Shown here piece by piece: positions 35,319-43,253 of a stretch of 64,000 nucleotides of DNA. The position numbers and the translations under genes were made by a program. The stretch is from contig MWTC01000039.1 in assembly GCA_002066995.1 (NCBI GenBank), positions 62,001 through 126,000 of the forward strand, given 5' to 3'. This stretch comes from Sphingobacteriales bacterium UTBCD1 (GTDB lineage Bacteria > Bacteroidota > Bacteroidia > Chitinophagales > Chitinophagaceae). The notes beneath the pieces were generated by a model, which saw nothing but the letters and a program-made list of their open reading frames with translations, ran no database searches and was not told the DNA's origin. How positions within the stretch are numbered: the stretch's first letter is position 1; each line of letters starts with the position of its first letter.

Positions 35319-35403
35319 GAGGTAAAAAATATTAAATTCAAAATATAAATGATAAAATTAATCTATTCTTATTTTCCTGAAACTATATTCCTCTTTGAAA
35401 AGA

Positions 35404-35424
35404 ATTCCGTCCTTTACCCGGAAT
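35404..35424 (-). terminator. Possible weak terminator after thyA
   Basis: ATTCCG and CGGAAT form a six-base stem with a nine-base loop, followed on the minus strand by TCTTTTC, about 50 bases past the thyA stop. Too short a T-run for confidence. Confidence 0.3.
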
Positions 35425-35472
35425 ATTGCAGATCAGCTATTTCCCGCTTTTGGGGCTTCAATTTTTTATTTT

Positions 35473-36267
35473 CTATACTGCAACCGGTGCTTTTATTGCC
35501 GGATGACACTGATAATTTTCCAATTGGAAATCTTCGTACTGAAAATCAAAAATATTTTTGATTGCAGGATTCAGTTTCATTTGTGGCAAAGGGAAAGGAG
35601 TACGGCTTAACTGCAGTTTTACCTGCTCCATGTGGTTATTGTAAATATGCACATCTCCGAAAGTGTGAATAAACTCACCGGGTTCAAGATCACAAACCTG
35701 TGCCATCATCATGGTCAGTAATGCATACGAAGCGATATTGAAAGGTACACCCAGGAATACATCGGCGCTGCGCTGGTACAACTGGCAACTCAATTTTCCG
35801 TCTGCAACATAAAACTGGAATAATACATGGCAGGGCATCAGCGCCATCCCGGATAATTCTGCTACATTCCAGGTGCTGACAACCAGCCGGCGGCTGTCCG
35901 GATTCATTTTTATCTGGCGTATCACATCACTGATCTGGTCCACTGATTTTCCATCAGCTGCTGACCAGCTTCGCCATTGCTTGCCATAAACCGGGCCAAG
36001 TTCACCGGATTCATTTGCCCATTCATCCCAAATACTCACTCCGTGTTCTTTCAGATACCTGGTATTGGTTTCACCTCTCAGGAACCAGAGCAATTCATAA
36101 ATGATACTTTTCAGATGGAGCTTTTTGGTGGTCACCAGCGGAAAACCTTTTTGCAGGTCAAAACGCATCTGGTATCCAAAACAACTTTTGGTACCTGTGC
36201 CGGTACGGTCACTTTTTTCTATGCCATTATCCAAAATATGGCGAAGCAATGAAAGATACTGTTGCAT
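35473..36267 (-). CDS. thyA: Thymidylate synthase
   Basis: 264 residues from the ATG at 36267, the same length as E. coli ThyA, and with this start the catalytic Cys in [12 protein letters not shown] is residue 146 as in E. coli. A GTG three bases upstream is also in frame but less likely. Other conserved blocks: [19 protein letters not shown] (about 20-38), [20 protein letters not shown], and [21 protein letters not shown] (about 161-181). Converts dUMP to dTMP with methylene-THF, producing dihydrofolate for FolA encoded downstream. A box TTAACTTG ends five bases upstream. Confidence 0.97.
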   Translation of the reverse strand: MQQYLSLLRHILDNGIEKSDRTGTGTKSCFGYQMRFDLQKGFPLVTTKKLHLKSIIYELLWFLRGETNTRYLKEHGVSIWDEWANESGELGPVYGKQWRSWSAADGKSVDQISDVIRQIKMNPDSRRLVVSTWNVAELSGMALMPCHVLFQFYVADGKLSCQLYQRSADVFLGVPFNIASYALLTMMMAQVCDLEPGEFIHTFGDVHIYNNHMEQVKLQLSRTPFPLPQMKLNPAIKNIFDFQYEDFQLENYQCHPAIKAPVAV

Positions 36268-36272
36268 CACTG

Positions 36273-36280
36273 CAAGTTAA
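36273..36280 (-). promoter_or_regulatory. -7-like promoter box of thyA
   Basis: TTAACTTG on the minus strand (two departures from TAnnTTTG) five bases before the thyA ATG. Supports 36267 as start only by analogy with the other boxes. Confidence 0.25.
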
Positions 36281-36391
36281 AACAAAGCGCTGAGTTCTGT
36301 TCATGCGGATAAGCGTTGTGGGAAATCTGTGGAATGACAAGAAATATGTTAACTATTGATTTTGGTCATCTTGATTACCTTTACCGGTAAA

Positions 36392-36399
36392 TAACCTTG
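36392..36399 (+). promoter_or_regulatory. -7-like promoter box of the TerB-like gene
   Basis: TAACCTTG (one mismatch to TAnnTTTG), four bases before the ATG at 36404. Confidence 0.35.
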
Positions 36400-36403
36400 T
36401 ATC

Positions 36404-36796
36404 ATGAAAGACACAAGAAGATTTTATAAAGAGTTAGGCAATCTGTTCTATGCTATTGCATCGGCAGATAAAAAGATTGGGCCGCAGGAAAAAAAGAAAC
36501 TGGATGAAGAAGTACAGTTTGCCTGGAGGCACTACGATGATACTACGGACCGTTTCGGCAGCGACAGGGCTTTTCTCATTGAATTTGAATTTGAGACCCT
36601 GGAAGATCAGATGGCTTCTGCAGAAGAAGCTTATCAATCTTTTGAAACCTATTTTAAAGATAACAAGGCAGAATTAGATGAAGCAACAAGAAAGCGCATA
36701 TTCAACAGCGCCCGGCATATTGCAGAAAGCATTCACAGGATCAATATTCCGGAACACAAATACCTTGATAAACTGAAAAAACTCTTAAAGATCTGA
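36404..36796 (+). CDS. Small acidic all-helical protein, possibly TerB-like
   Basis: 130 residues with no signal peptide or membrane segment. The region LFYAIASADKKIGPQEKKKLDEEV (about residues 13-36) is the pattern of TerB/DjlA-type domains, where a helix, an acidic A-D-x-x-I-x-x-x-E turn and a second helix recur; a second similar turn is not obvious. TerB-like domains occur in stress-response and tellurite-resistance proteins and may bind metal. Lone gene between thyA (divergent) and proline dehydrogenase (convergent, two bases apart). The family assignment is an inference from the motif. Confidence 0.55.
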   Translation: MKDTRRFYKELGNLFYAIASADKKIGPQEKKKLDEEVQFAWRHYDDTTDRFGSDRAFLIEFEFETLEDQMASAEEAYQSFETYFKDNKAELDEATRKRIFNSARHIAESIHRINIPEHKYLDKLKKLLKI

Positions 36797-36798
36797 AG

Positions 36799-38025
36799 CT
36801 ATAATTTCCTTCTCTTTAGTTCTTTCCTGATCAGCATCATCTCTCTTCCTGTTTGCCCTTTTACAGAAGTGTTTTCCTGTGCCCGGCGCATCAGGTAAGG
36901 GATCACATCTCTGATCGGGCCAAAAGGAAGATACTTGCTCACCGAACATCCCGCATGGGCGAGATTGAATGTGATATTATCACTCATGCCATACAACTGG
37001 CTGAAGTGTACATGAGGGTGATTAAGAGGTAATCCTTTTTGCTGCATCAGTTGCGTTGCATATAAATTACTGTACTCGTTATGTGAAGCTACGATCACCG
37101 AAATACGGTCAATATGGTCAATACAGAATTTCACTGCATCGTTAAAATCCTTATCAGTTGATTCTTTATCCGCATGAATCGGGGATGGGTAATTCATCTT
37201 CTCTGCTCTTTTCCGTTCTTTTTCCATATAAGCGCCCCGTACCAGTTTAATTCCAAACAGGAAATTTCTTTCTACGGACGCATCATAACAGTCTTTGAGA
37301 AATTGAAGCCTGTCAGTCCGGTAATGCTGTGTAGTGTTATAAATAACCGGTCGCTGTTTGTTGAAAATGTCCATCATCAAAAGGATCAGTGCATCCACCG
37401 GATCCTGTATCCATGAGTCTTCCGCATCTATCAGCACGCCGATATTTTTTTCAACAGCGGCATCACATACCCGTGTCATGCGCTGGCGTATGCGGTGCCA
37501 TTCTTCTTTTTCTTCAGTTGAGACCAGATCCAGTGTACTGAGGTAGCGTTTCATCAGGGAACCTTCCTGCTTCTGCATCACCTCCCCTATTTTTTCCAGC
37601 AAACCGAACCGTGCAAAGCCGGTTACCTTTACACTCATAAAGGGTATGTTGGGTTGGGTGGCAGCATAGTTGATCACACGGATGAACTCATCACGGGCAT
37701 AATCAAAATTTGCTTCTCCCTGTTTTCCTTCCACTCCATAATCCAGGATCACTTTTACATTATATTCACCAAGTCTTTTTGCAACTACAGCAGTTTGTTC
37801 CAGTGTTTCTCCACCTACAAATTGTTCAAAAATGGTTTTGCGAACCAGGCCTTTCACCGGTAATCCCGATTTGATGACAGGAGGTGTCATTTTTACGGCA
37901 GCTTTCACCAGCCAGGGCTTGCTCATTAAAGAAAACAGGAACCGGGCTTTTTTTAACTGTTTATCATTCTTATATCCAAAGGCTAATTCTGTATTATCAA
38001 ACGAAATTCCGGGTTGAGACTCCAT
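36799..38025 (-). CDS. Proline dehydrogenase
   Basis: 408 residues from the ATG at 38025 (MESQPGISFDN). FAD-dependent TIM-barrel PRODH domain: VILDYGVEGKQGE (near residue 100), FMSVKVTGFARFGLLE, IGVLIDAEDSWIQDPVD, YNTTQHYRTDRLQFL, FGIKLVRGAYMEKERKRA (about 270-288) and the C-terminal signature VHFSQLYGMSDNITFNLA, with RRAQENTSV near the end. Oxidises proline to pyrroline-5-carboxylate and feeds electrons to quinone. The monofunctional form lacks the aldehyde dehydrogenase half of PutA; no P5C dehydrogenase gene is adjacent. The upstream reading to 38130 overlaps the opposite gene's promoter and is unlikely. Confidence 0.93.
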   Translation of the reverse strand: MESQPGISFDNTELAFGYKNDKQLKKARFLFSLMSKPWLVKAAVKMTPPVIKSGLPVKGLVRKTIFEQFVGGETLEQTAVVAKRLGEYNVKVILDYGVEGKQGEANFDYARDEFIRVINYAATQPNIPFMSVKVTGFARFGLLEKIGEVMQKQEGSLMKRYLSTLDLVSTEEKEEWHRIRQRMTRVCDAAVEKNIGVLIDAEDSWIQDPVDALILLMMDIFNKQRPVIYNTTQHYRTDRLQFLKDCYDASVERNFLFGIKLVRGAYMEKERKRAEKMNYPSPIHADKESTDKDFNDAVKFCIDHIDRISVIVASHNEYSNLYATQLMQQKGLPLNHPHVHFSQLYGMSDNITFNLAHAGCSVSKYLPFGPIRDVIPYLMRRAQENTSVKGQTGREMMLIRKELKRRKL

Positions 38026-38155
38026 GATAGCAATTGTTTTAAAACCTTCAATAAAAAAGTGCCCCAAAGTTAAAAGATTGTATTCAAGGAGAAACTTCAG
38101 TAAGCAAATAAAAAATATGATTTTCCTCAATGTCTTTCCCCCTTTTAAATACTGT

Positions 38156-38163
38156 TATATTTG
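38156..38163 (+). promoter_or_regulatory. -7 promoter box of the thioesterase gene
   Basis: TATATTTG, 13 bases before the ATG at 38177, predicting a leader of under 10 bases. Supports this ATG over the longer open frame that begins at 38024. Confidence 0.45.
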
Positions 38164-38176
38164 CGAAAATTTAAAA

Positions 38177-38692
38177 ATGGAAAGAAAAAAAGCCGGTGAA
38201 AGCCTGACGGTAATGACGGAAATAGTATTGCCCAATGATACCAATACTTTTGCTAACCTGATGGGAGGCCGGCTGATGTACTGGATGGATATTGCCGCAG
38301 CCATAGCAGCGCAAAAACACTGCAATGCAACGGCCGTAACCGCATCTGTTGATAATATTTCTTTCGAGAACCCTATTAAACTGGGTAATGCCGTTCACAT
38401 AGAAGCAAAAGTGTCCAGGGCATTCAATACTTCAATGGAGATCTACCTGAAAGTATGGGGTGAGGACCTGATCCAGAAATACAGGTACAAAAGCAATGAA
38501 GCCTACTACACCTTTGTTGCATTGGATCCGCTTGGTAAACCAAAAATTGTTCCTGAGTTGGTGCCGGAAACCGAAGATGAAAAAAAATTGTTTGACAGCG
38601 CACTCAGAAGAAGGCAATTGCGTTTGATCTTAGGTGGAAAATTGAAACCCGATGAAGCAACGGAATTAAAAGCTCTTTTTTTCAAAGAATAA
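38177..38692 (+). CDS. Acyl-CoA thioesterase (hotdog fold, YciA/ACOT type)
   Basis: 171 residues from the ATG at 38177. Hotdog domain with the family signature VLPNDTNTFANLMGGRLMYWMDIAA (catalytic Asn/Asp region, about residues 17-41), ATAVTASVDNISFENPI (about 53-69) and HIEAKVSRAFNTSMEIYLKVW. Hydrolyses fatty acyl-CoA to free acid and CoA in the cytoplasm. The C-terminal tail (about 125-171) is Lys/Glu-rich. Divergent from proline dehydrogenase, and 14 bases from the convergent plsC-like gene. Confidence 0.9.
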   Translation: MERKKAGESLTVMTEIVLPNDTNTFANLMGGRLMYWMDIAAAIAAQKHCNATAVTASVDNISFENPIKLGNAVHIEAKVSRAFNTSMEIYLKVWGEDLIQKYRYKSNEAYYTFVALDPLGKPKIVPELVPETEDEKKLFDSALRRRQLRLILGGKLKPDEATELKALFFKE

Positions 38693-38706
38693 CCGGGTAC
38701 ACTCCA

Positions 38707-39480
38707 TCAGCTCAGCGGCTGCGTTGTTTTCCAATGATGCTTCCCCATCATCATGTATTTTTTACTTTGCTCGATTGCATCCATAACCTGCTCCAGTATC
38801 TTTTCTGAAGGAGCATCATAATCAATCTTTAAAGGTTCTTTAAAAGTTACAGAAAGTAATATTCCCTTCTTTTTAAATTTCAATCCTTTCTTATTGAACG
38901 CCCGCCAGAACCCCCTGATCACAACCGGGATCACAATCGGCTTGTTTTGCTTGATAATAAAAGCAGTTCCTTTTCTGCCCGGGGCAAAAGGCTTGGTAGT
39001 TCCCTGTGGAAAAGTGATCACCCAGTTTTTTTCCAAAGCTCTTTGAATTTTTCTTGTATCTGAAGGATCCAGCGTCTTCCTGACTTCTTTGGCGTCTTTT
39101 ACCCATGTTCTCTTTACCGTCAACGCTCCGGCTAAAGTAAAGAGCCGGCTGATCCAGCTTCCTTTCATGGTTTCTTCTGCAGCTACATAGTTCACCCTCG
39201 TAAACGGATTCAGCAGGTAATAGGGAATCCCAAGATGATTTTTCTTTCTCCACTTTACAGCAGAAAAAATATGGAGAAACGTAATGACATCTGCAAAATA
39301 TGTCTGATGATTGCTGACAAACAGAACATTTTGTTTCGGAAGTTTTCTCAATTGCTCCGATCCTGTGATCTTCAGTCTATTGACAATCGCCAGCCCGGGA
39401 TAGGATACAGTGCCGACGATAAGATAAACCAGTTTGCGCACCAGGCTGAAATTTCTTAACCGTTCACTGAAGGGGCTCAT
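38707..39480 (-). CDS. PlsC-family lysophospholipid acyltransferase
   Basis: 257 residues. One hydrophobic segment near the N-terminus (about 14-34), then the acyltransferase motifs: motif I VSNHQTYFAD (near residue 56), motif III TFPQGTTKPF (near 155, where FPEG is usual) and IPVVIRGFWRAFN (motif IV, near 185). Motif I has five residues between His and Asp instead of the classical four. Likely transfers an acyl chain to a lysophospholipid or glycerol-3-phosphate derivative at the inner membrane. A second, unrelated-in-detail acyltransferase is encoded at 41846, on the other side of rpsA. Confidence 0.88.
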   Translation of the reverse strand: MSPFSERLRNFSLVRKLVYLIVGTVSYPGLAIVNRLKITGSEQLRKLPKQNVLFVSNHQTYFADVITFLHIFSAVKWRKKNHLGIPYYLLNPFTRVNYVAAEETMKGSWISRLFTLAGALTVKRTWVKDAKEVRKTLDPSDTRKIQRALEKNWVITFPQGTTKPFAPGRKGTAFIIKQNKPIVIPVVIRGFWRAFNKKGLKFKKKGILLSVTFKEPLKIDYDAPSEKILEQVMDAIEQSKKYMMMGKHHWKTTQPLS

Positions 39481-39640
39481 CAGCAGATCATTAAATGAAA
39501 AAATAAGAATGTAATTTAGAAAATCAAATTGAGAAATTTTCTAAATGATCTTAATTGTATATATGAAACAAGTCAATAAAATTCTTATAACACGCAGAAA
39601 TGGTTATACGGCAGGCTGCAGGCATGCATTATAAAAAATT

Positions 39641-39665
39641 AAAAAAGCCCTCTGGCGAGAGCTTT
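39641..39665 (-). terminator. Intrinsic terminator of rpsA
   Basis: On the minus strand AAAGCTCTC, loop GCCA, GAGGGCTTT (nine pairs, one G-T) followed by TTTTTTAATTTTTT, 27 bases past the rpsA stop codon. Strong rho-independent terminator. The gap between it and the plsC-like start at 39480 has no further gene. Confidence 0.85.
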
Positions 39666-39692
39666 ACATTAATATTGTATGAACTGAACCTG

Positions 39693-41624
39693 CTATTCTG
39701 CTGCCGGTCCGGATTCTTCATTGTTTTCCCCGCTTTCCATTTTCTTCTTCAGATCAGCTAAGACACCCAGGTCGCCAAGAGTAGCTTTCTCTACCTTGCT
39801 CTGCATGCTCTTTACCGTCTTGCGGGTTTTTTCCGCTTCGGCACGGGCTTCTTTTTTCGCTGCATCTTTTTCATCTACCTTGGTTTGTTCCCATATCCGT
39901 GTATGCGAGAGAACGATTCTTTTTTCATTGCGGTCAAATTCGATCACCATGAACGGTATCGTTTCATCAGCGCCAATACTCTTCCCGTCTTCTTTAACAA
40001 GATGACGGTTGGGAGCAAAACCTTCCAGTCCGTATGGCAACTGAACGATCGCACCTTTTTCATCTCTGCGGCTTACCGTTCCTTCATGAATGGAACCGAT
40101 AGCGAATGTTTCCTGCAATGTATTCCAGGGATCTTCTTCCAGTTGTTTATGTCCTAACTGCAGTTTGCGGTTGTCTTTATCAATACCGAGAATAACCACA
40201 TCAATATTCTGTCCTACTTTGGTATAATCTCCCGGATGGTTGAAACGTTTCAGCCAGCTCAGATCGCTGATATGAATCATACCGCCAATGCCCGGGACCA
40301 GTTCTACAAATACGCCGTAATTGGTAATATTTTTCACTAAACCTGTATGACGGCTTCCGACAGGAAACCTTGTTTCAATATCATTCCAGGGATCCGGAGA
40401 AAGCTGTTTAATAGAAAGACTCATCTTCCTGTTTGCTTTATCCAGCGTCACTATTTTTGCTTCATGCTCATCTCCTAATTTAAAAAATTCCTTTGCGTTG
40501 ATTGGTGTATTAGCCCATGTTATTTCTGAAACGTGTACCAATCCTTCCACGCCCGGCATGATCTCCAGGAAAGCGCCGTAATCTTCAATATTAACTACTT
40601 TACCTTTCACAATATTTCCTTCTGCTATTGTTTCCGGCAATACATCCCAAGGATGAGGAGTCAATTGTTTCAAACCGAGGCTGATCCTTTTTTTCTCATC
40701 ATCAAAATCCAATACCACCACATTTATTTTCTGATCCAATTTCAATACTTCAGACGGGTGAGATATACGTCCCCATGAAATATCCGTAATATACAGCAGG
40801 CCATCTAAACCACCGAGATCCATGAAGGCTCCGAAATCGGTAATGTTTTTAACTGTTCCTTCCAGCACCTGTCCTTTTTCCAGTTTGCTCATGATCTCTG
40901 CACGCTGAGCTTCAATATCGCTTTCGATAAGCGCCTTGTGAGAAACCACTGCATTCTTGATCGCTTCGTTGACCTTAACCACTTTAAATTCCATGGTCTT
41001 GCCGACAAACTGATCATAATCTGTTACCGGTTTCACATCTATTTGTGAGCCGGGCAGGAACGTTTCCATACCGAATACATCAACGATAAGCCCGCCTTTT
41101 GTTTTGGAAGTAACCAGTCCTGTGATAACTTCTCCTGATTTGTGCACCTCAACAATTTTCTCCCATGCACGTGTAATCCTTGCCTGCCTGCGGCTGAGAT
41201 TCAGGTGACCTTCCCTGTCTTCTTTTTCTACTACCAACACTTCTACTTCATCACCGATCTTAAGATTGGGTATATCACGAAATTCATTCAATGAAACAAG
41301 CCCGTCACTTTTAAAACCGATATTGAGAACCACATCAGTTTTAGTAAGGCCAACTACGGTACCATTGATCATTTCACCATCGTTGATCTGAACAAAAGTC
41401 TTTTCATAGATATGGTCATAGTTTTCCTTTTCCGCCTGGTTGTAAACGGTCACATTTCTTTTATCCAGGCTCCAGTCAAAATCATCATGAGCGCTAACCG
41501 GCTCAACGGGTACATTCTGCACCGGTGCATTTGTTGTCGCTGTAGTTGCCTCTTCTTTGTTTTCAGAACCGGCAGACTCCTGTGCATCAGCGTTTAAAAG
41601 TTTACTAATTAAATTTTCCAGCAT
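39693..41624 (-). CDS. rpsA: 30S ribosomal protein S1
   Basis: 643 residues from the ATG at 41624 (MLENLISKLLN). A Bacteroidota-type acidic N-terminal extension (about 1-70) precedes six S1 OB-fold repeats, recognisable by the recurring VxGxVxxxxxxGxFxxL...GLVHxS pattern (for example GTVKNITDFGAFMDLGGLDGLLYITDISWG, quoted here only in part: TDFGAFMDLGGL, EDYGAFLEIMPGVEG, TNYGVFVELVPGIGG). The C-terminal 60 residues are Lys/Ala/Glu-rich. S1 holds mRNA on the small subunit, of special note in a lineage that hardly uses Shine-Dalgarno pairing. Alternative upstream start at 41663 is less likely. Confidence 0.95.
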   Translation of the reverse strand: MLENLISKLLNADAQESAGSENKEEATTATTNAPVQNVPVEPVSAHDDFDWSLDKRNVTVYNQAEKENYDHIYEKTFVQINDGEMINGTVVGLTKTDVVLNIGFKSDGLVSLNEFRDIPNLKIGDEVEVLVVEKEDREGHLNLSRRQARITRAWEKIVEVHKSGEVITGLVTSKTKGGLIVDVFGMETFLPGSQIDVKPVTDYDQFVGKTMEFKVVKVNEAIKNAVVSHKALIESDIEAQRAEIMSKLEKGQVLEGTVKNITDFGAFMDLGGLDGLLYITDISWGRISHPSEVLKLDQKINVVVLDFDDEKKRISLGLKQLTPHPWDVLPETIAEGNIVKGKVVNIEDYGAFLEIMPGVEGLVHVSEITWANTPINAKEFFKLGDEHEAKIVTLDKANRKMSLSIKQLSPDPWNDIETRFPVGSRHTGLVKNITNYGVFVELVPGIGGMIHISDLSWLKRFNHPGDYTKVGQNIDVVILGIDKDNRKLQLGHKQLEEDPWNTLQETFAIGSIHEGTVSRRDEKGAIVQLPYGLEGFAPNRHLVKEDGKSIGADETIPFMVIEFDRNEKRIVLSHTRIWEQTKVDEKDAAKKEARAEAEKTRKTVKSMQSKVEKATLGDLGVLADLKKKMESGENNEESGPAAE

Positions 41625-41660
41625 GATTAATTTGCCCGAAGGGTTTAAAATTCGGGGCAG

Positions 41661-41668
41661 CAAAGATA
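41661..41668 (-). promoter_or_regulatory. -7 promoter box of rpsA
   Basis: TATCTTTG on the minus strand, 36 bases before the rpsA ATG at 41624. Because it overlaps the alternative start at 41663 it supports 41624. It would give a leader of about 30 bases. Confidence 0.45.
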
Positions 41669-41845
41669 GTGTTTTTAAATATGAGTCAGAAGGCAGACCC
41701 TGCTACTTTTCATAAAAAAATATCGTACTAACACACTGAGAAGGTGCAAGTTGCAAAAGCGCTTCATTTCGGGCAATACACGTACAATAAACCGGGAATA
41801 TTCTGCAACATTTCCAGAGTTCTTTATATTCACCCAAAAAACTGA

Positions 41846-42808
41846 TTGTACCGGATTTTAAAACCCCTGGTTCGACTTGCCATGATGATCTTTTGCCGGA
41901 AGATCATCATCAACCGGCCTGAAGCCCTGAAAGAAAAAGGGCCGCTGTTGCTTGCCAGCAATCATCCCAATTCATTTCTCGATGCAGTGATCATCAATAC
42001 TTTGTTCCGGCAAACTGTTTGGTCATTAGCCCGCGGAGATGCTTTTAGAAAACCGCTTCATGCCAGGCTTTTAAAAAAACTGAAAATACTCCCGGTCTAT
42101 CGCACCAGCGAAGGAGTGGAAAACCTGGGTATCAATTACGATACCTTTAAAGCCTGTGAAGGGATATTTTATAAAAACGGCATCGTTTTAATTTTCAGCG
42201 AAGGGAAATGCATCAATGAATGGCATCTACGTCCTTTAAAAAAAGGAACGGCAAGGTTAGCCGTAGGATGCTGGGAAGAAAATATTCCTTTAAAAGTTTT
42301 ACCGGTAGGGATTAATTACAGTTCATTCAGAAGATTTGGTAAGAATATTTTTCTCAGCTTCGGCACACCGATCACTCAAAATGATCTGGACTGGAACACT
42401 TCAGATGGCCAACGCCATCTGGCATTCAACTCAATCCTCAAAAACCAGCTGGAGCAAATGGTTTTTGAAATAGGAAAAAATGATAAGAAAAAACAAAAAG
42501 AGTTACTGGTGAAAAAACCTTCCGCCATAAAGAAAATTCTTTTGGCAATACCTGCTCTGGCTGGATGGTTGATACATGCCCCGCTGTATATTCCGGTAAA
42601 GAAATTCGTGATCCGAAAAACAAAAAATAATGATCACTTTGATTCTATTGTCATCGGGCTATTACTTTTCACTTATCCTGTTTATCTCCTGATAATAACG
42701 ATCCTGCTCTTTATTATTCTGAAAAGTTATTGGATCTTTCTCCTGCTTTTGGCGTTTCCTATTATGGCGTGGAGTTATGTGCAGGTGAAGGGGCAATTGG
42801 ACAGATAA
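41846..42808 (+). CDS. PlsC-like acyltransferase with C-terminal membrane segments
   Basis: 320 residues with a TTG start; in-frame ATGs at 41882 and 41885 are alternatives. Acyltransferase motif I LASNHPNSFLDAV (about residues 36-48, five residues between His and Asp), motif II-like ARGDAFRKPLHARLLKKLKILPVYR, motif III IFSEGKCINEWHLRPLKKGTAR (given in part: FSEGKCI, KKGTARLA) and LPVGINYSSF. Two or three hydrophobic helices near the C-terminus (about 225-240 and 260-310). Probable membrane phospholipid or ornithine/aminolipid acyltransferase. Ends the housekeeping half of the window. Confidence 0.82.
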   Translation: MYRILKPLVRLAMMIFCRKIIINRPEALKEKGPLLLASNHPNSFLDAVIINTLFRQTVWSLARGDAFRKPLHARLLKKLKILPVYRTSEGVENLGINYDTFKACEGIFYKNGIVLIFSEGKCINEWHLRPLKKGTARLAVGCWEENIPLKVLPVGINYSSFRRFGKNIFLSFGTPITQNDLDWNTSDGQRHLAFNSILKNQLEQMVFEIGKNDKKKQKELLVKKPSAIKKILLAIPALAGWLIHAPLYIPVKKFVIRKTKNNDHFDSIVIGLLLFTYPVYLLIITILLFIILKSYWIFLLLLAFPIMAWSYVQVKGQLDR

Positions 42809-42896
42809 CTTCTAAGGAAAAACCGCTTCTTAAGTGAAAACAACTTTCACCATAAAATCGTAATCAATCCTCATACTTTAGACATAGAAATCATTT

Positions 42897-43216
42897 TTAT
42901 CTTAGGCAACTTTTTTTACTAACACTTTGCTTCCTGTCTGAGGCTTTTGAGATACCCCTAAGATCCCCCAGTGCTACCAGCATTAGTCCAAATGGTTTGC
43001 CGGATATTTTATCATCTTTTACTTTACCTGTATCCATTTCTAAAACAGGCAATGCTCTACCCACAATAGTCATCTTTTCTTTTAATGGCGAATCGAAGAA
43101 GGCAGAAACTGAAGAGTATATCCATGTTTATCCATAATATCGCCTATCACAGAAGAATAAAGCTGCCTTTGCATAATGTAAAATATCTCATTCTCATTAC
43201 TGTTTTTTCTCTTCAT
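42897..43216 (-). pseudogene. RraA-family protein pseudogene, frameshifted and truncated
   Basis: From the ATG at 43216 the minus strand reads 44 codons (with QRQLYSSVIGDIMDKHGY and QFLPSSIR) and then stops at 43084-43082; switching frame just before the stop continues with PLKEKMTIVGRALPVLEMD and KPFGLMLVALGDL, followed by unrelated residues to a stop at 42897. Both halves fit the N-terminal 100 residues of RraA/demethylmenaquinone-methyltransferase-like proteins (LYTAVxxDxLDxxGYxxQxLPxxIRPL...VGRAxP...PFGLML), which are normally 200-230 residues. So there is one frameshift and loss of the C-terminal half. Such genes accompany sugar-acid and glycan catabolism loci, as here. Confidence 0.72.
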
Positions 43217-43253
43217 ATTTTAAAATTGTGATTGAACTTAGTGATATTCTCGT

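Noticed and set aside
42834..42850. Six-base hairpin gtgaaa/tttcac after the second acyltransferase gene
   Set aside because: Short stem with no T-tract; not enough to call a terminator.
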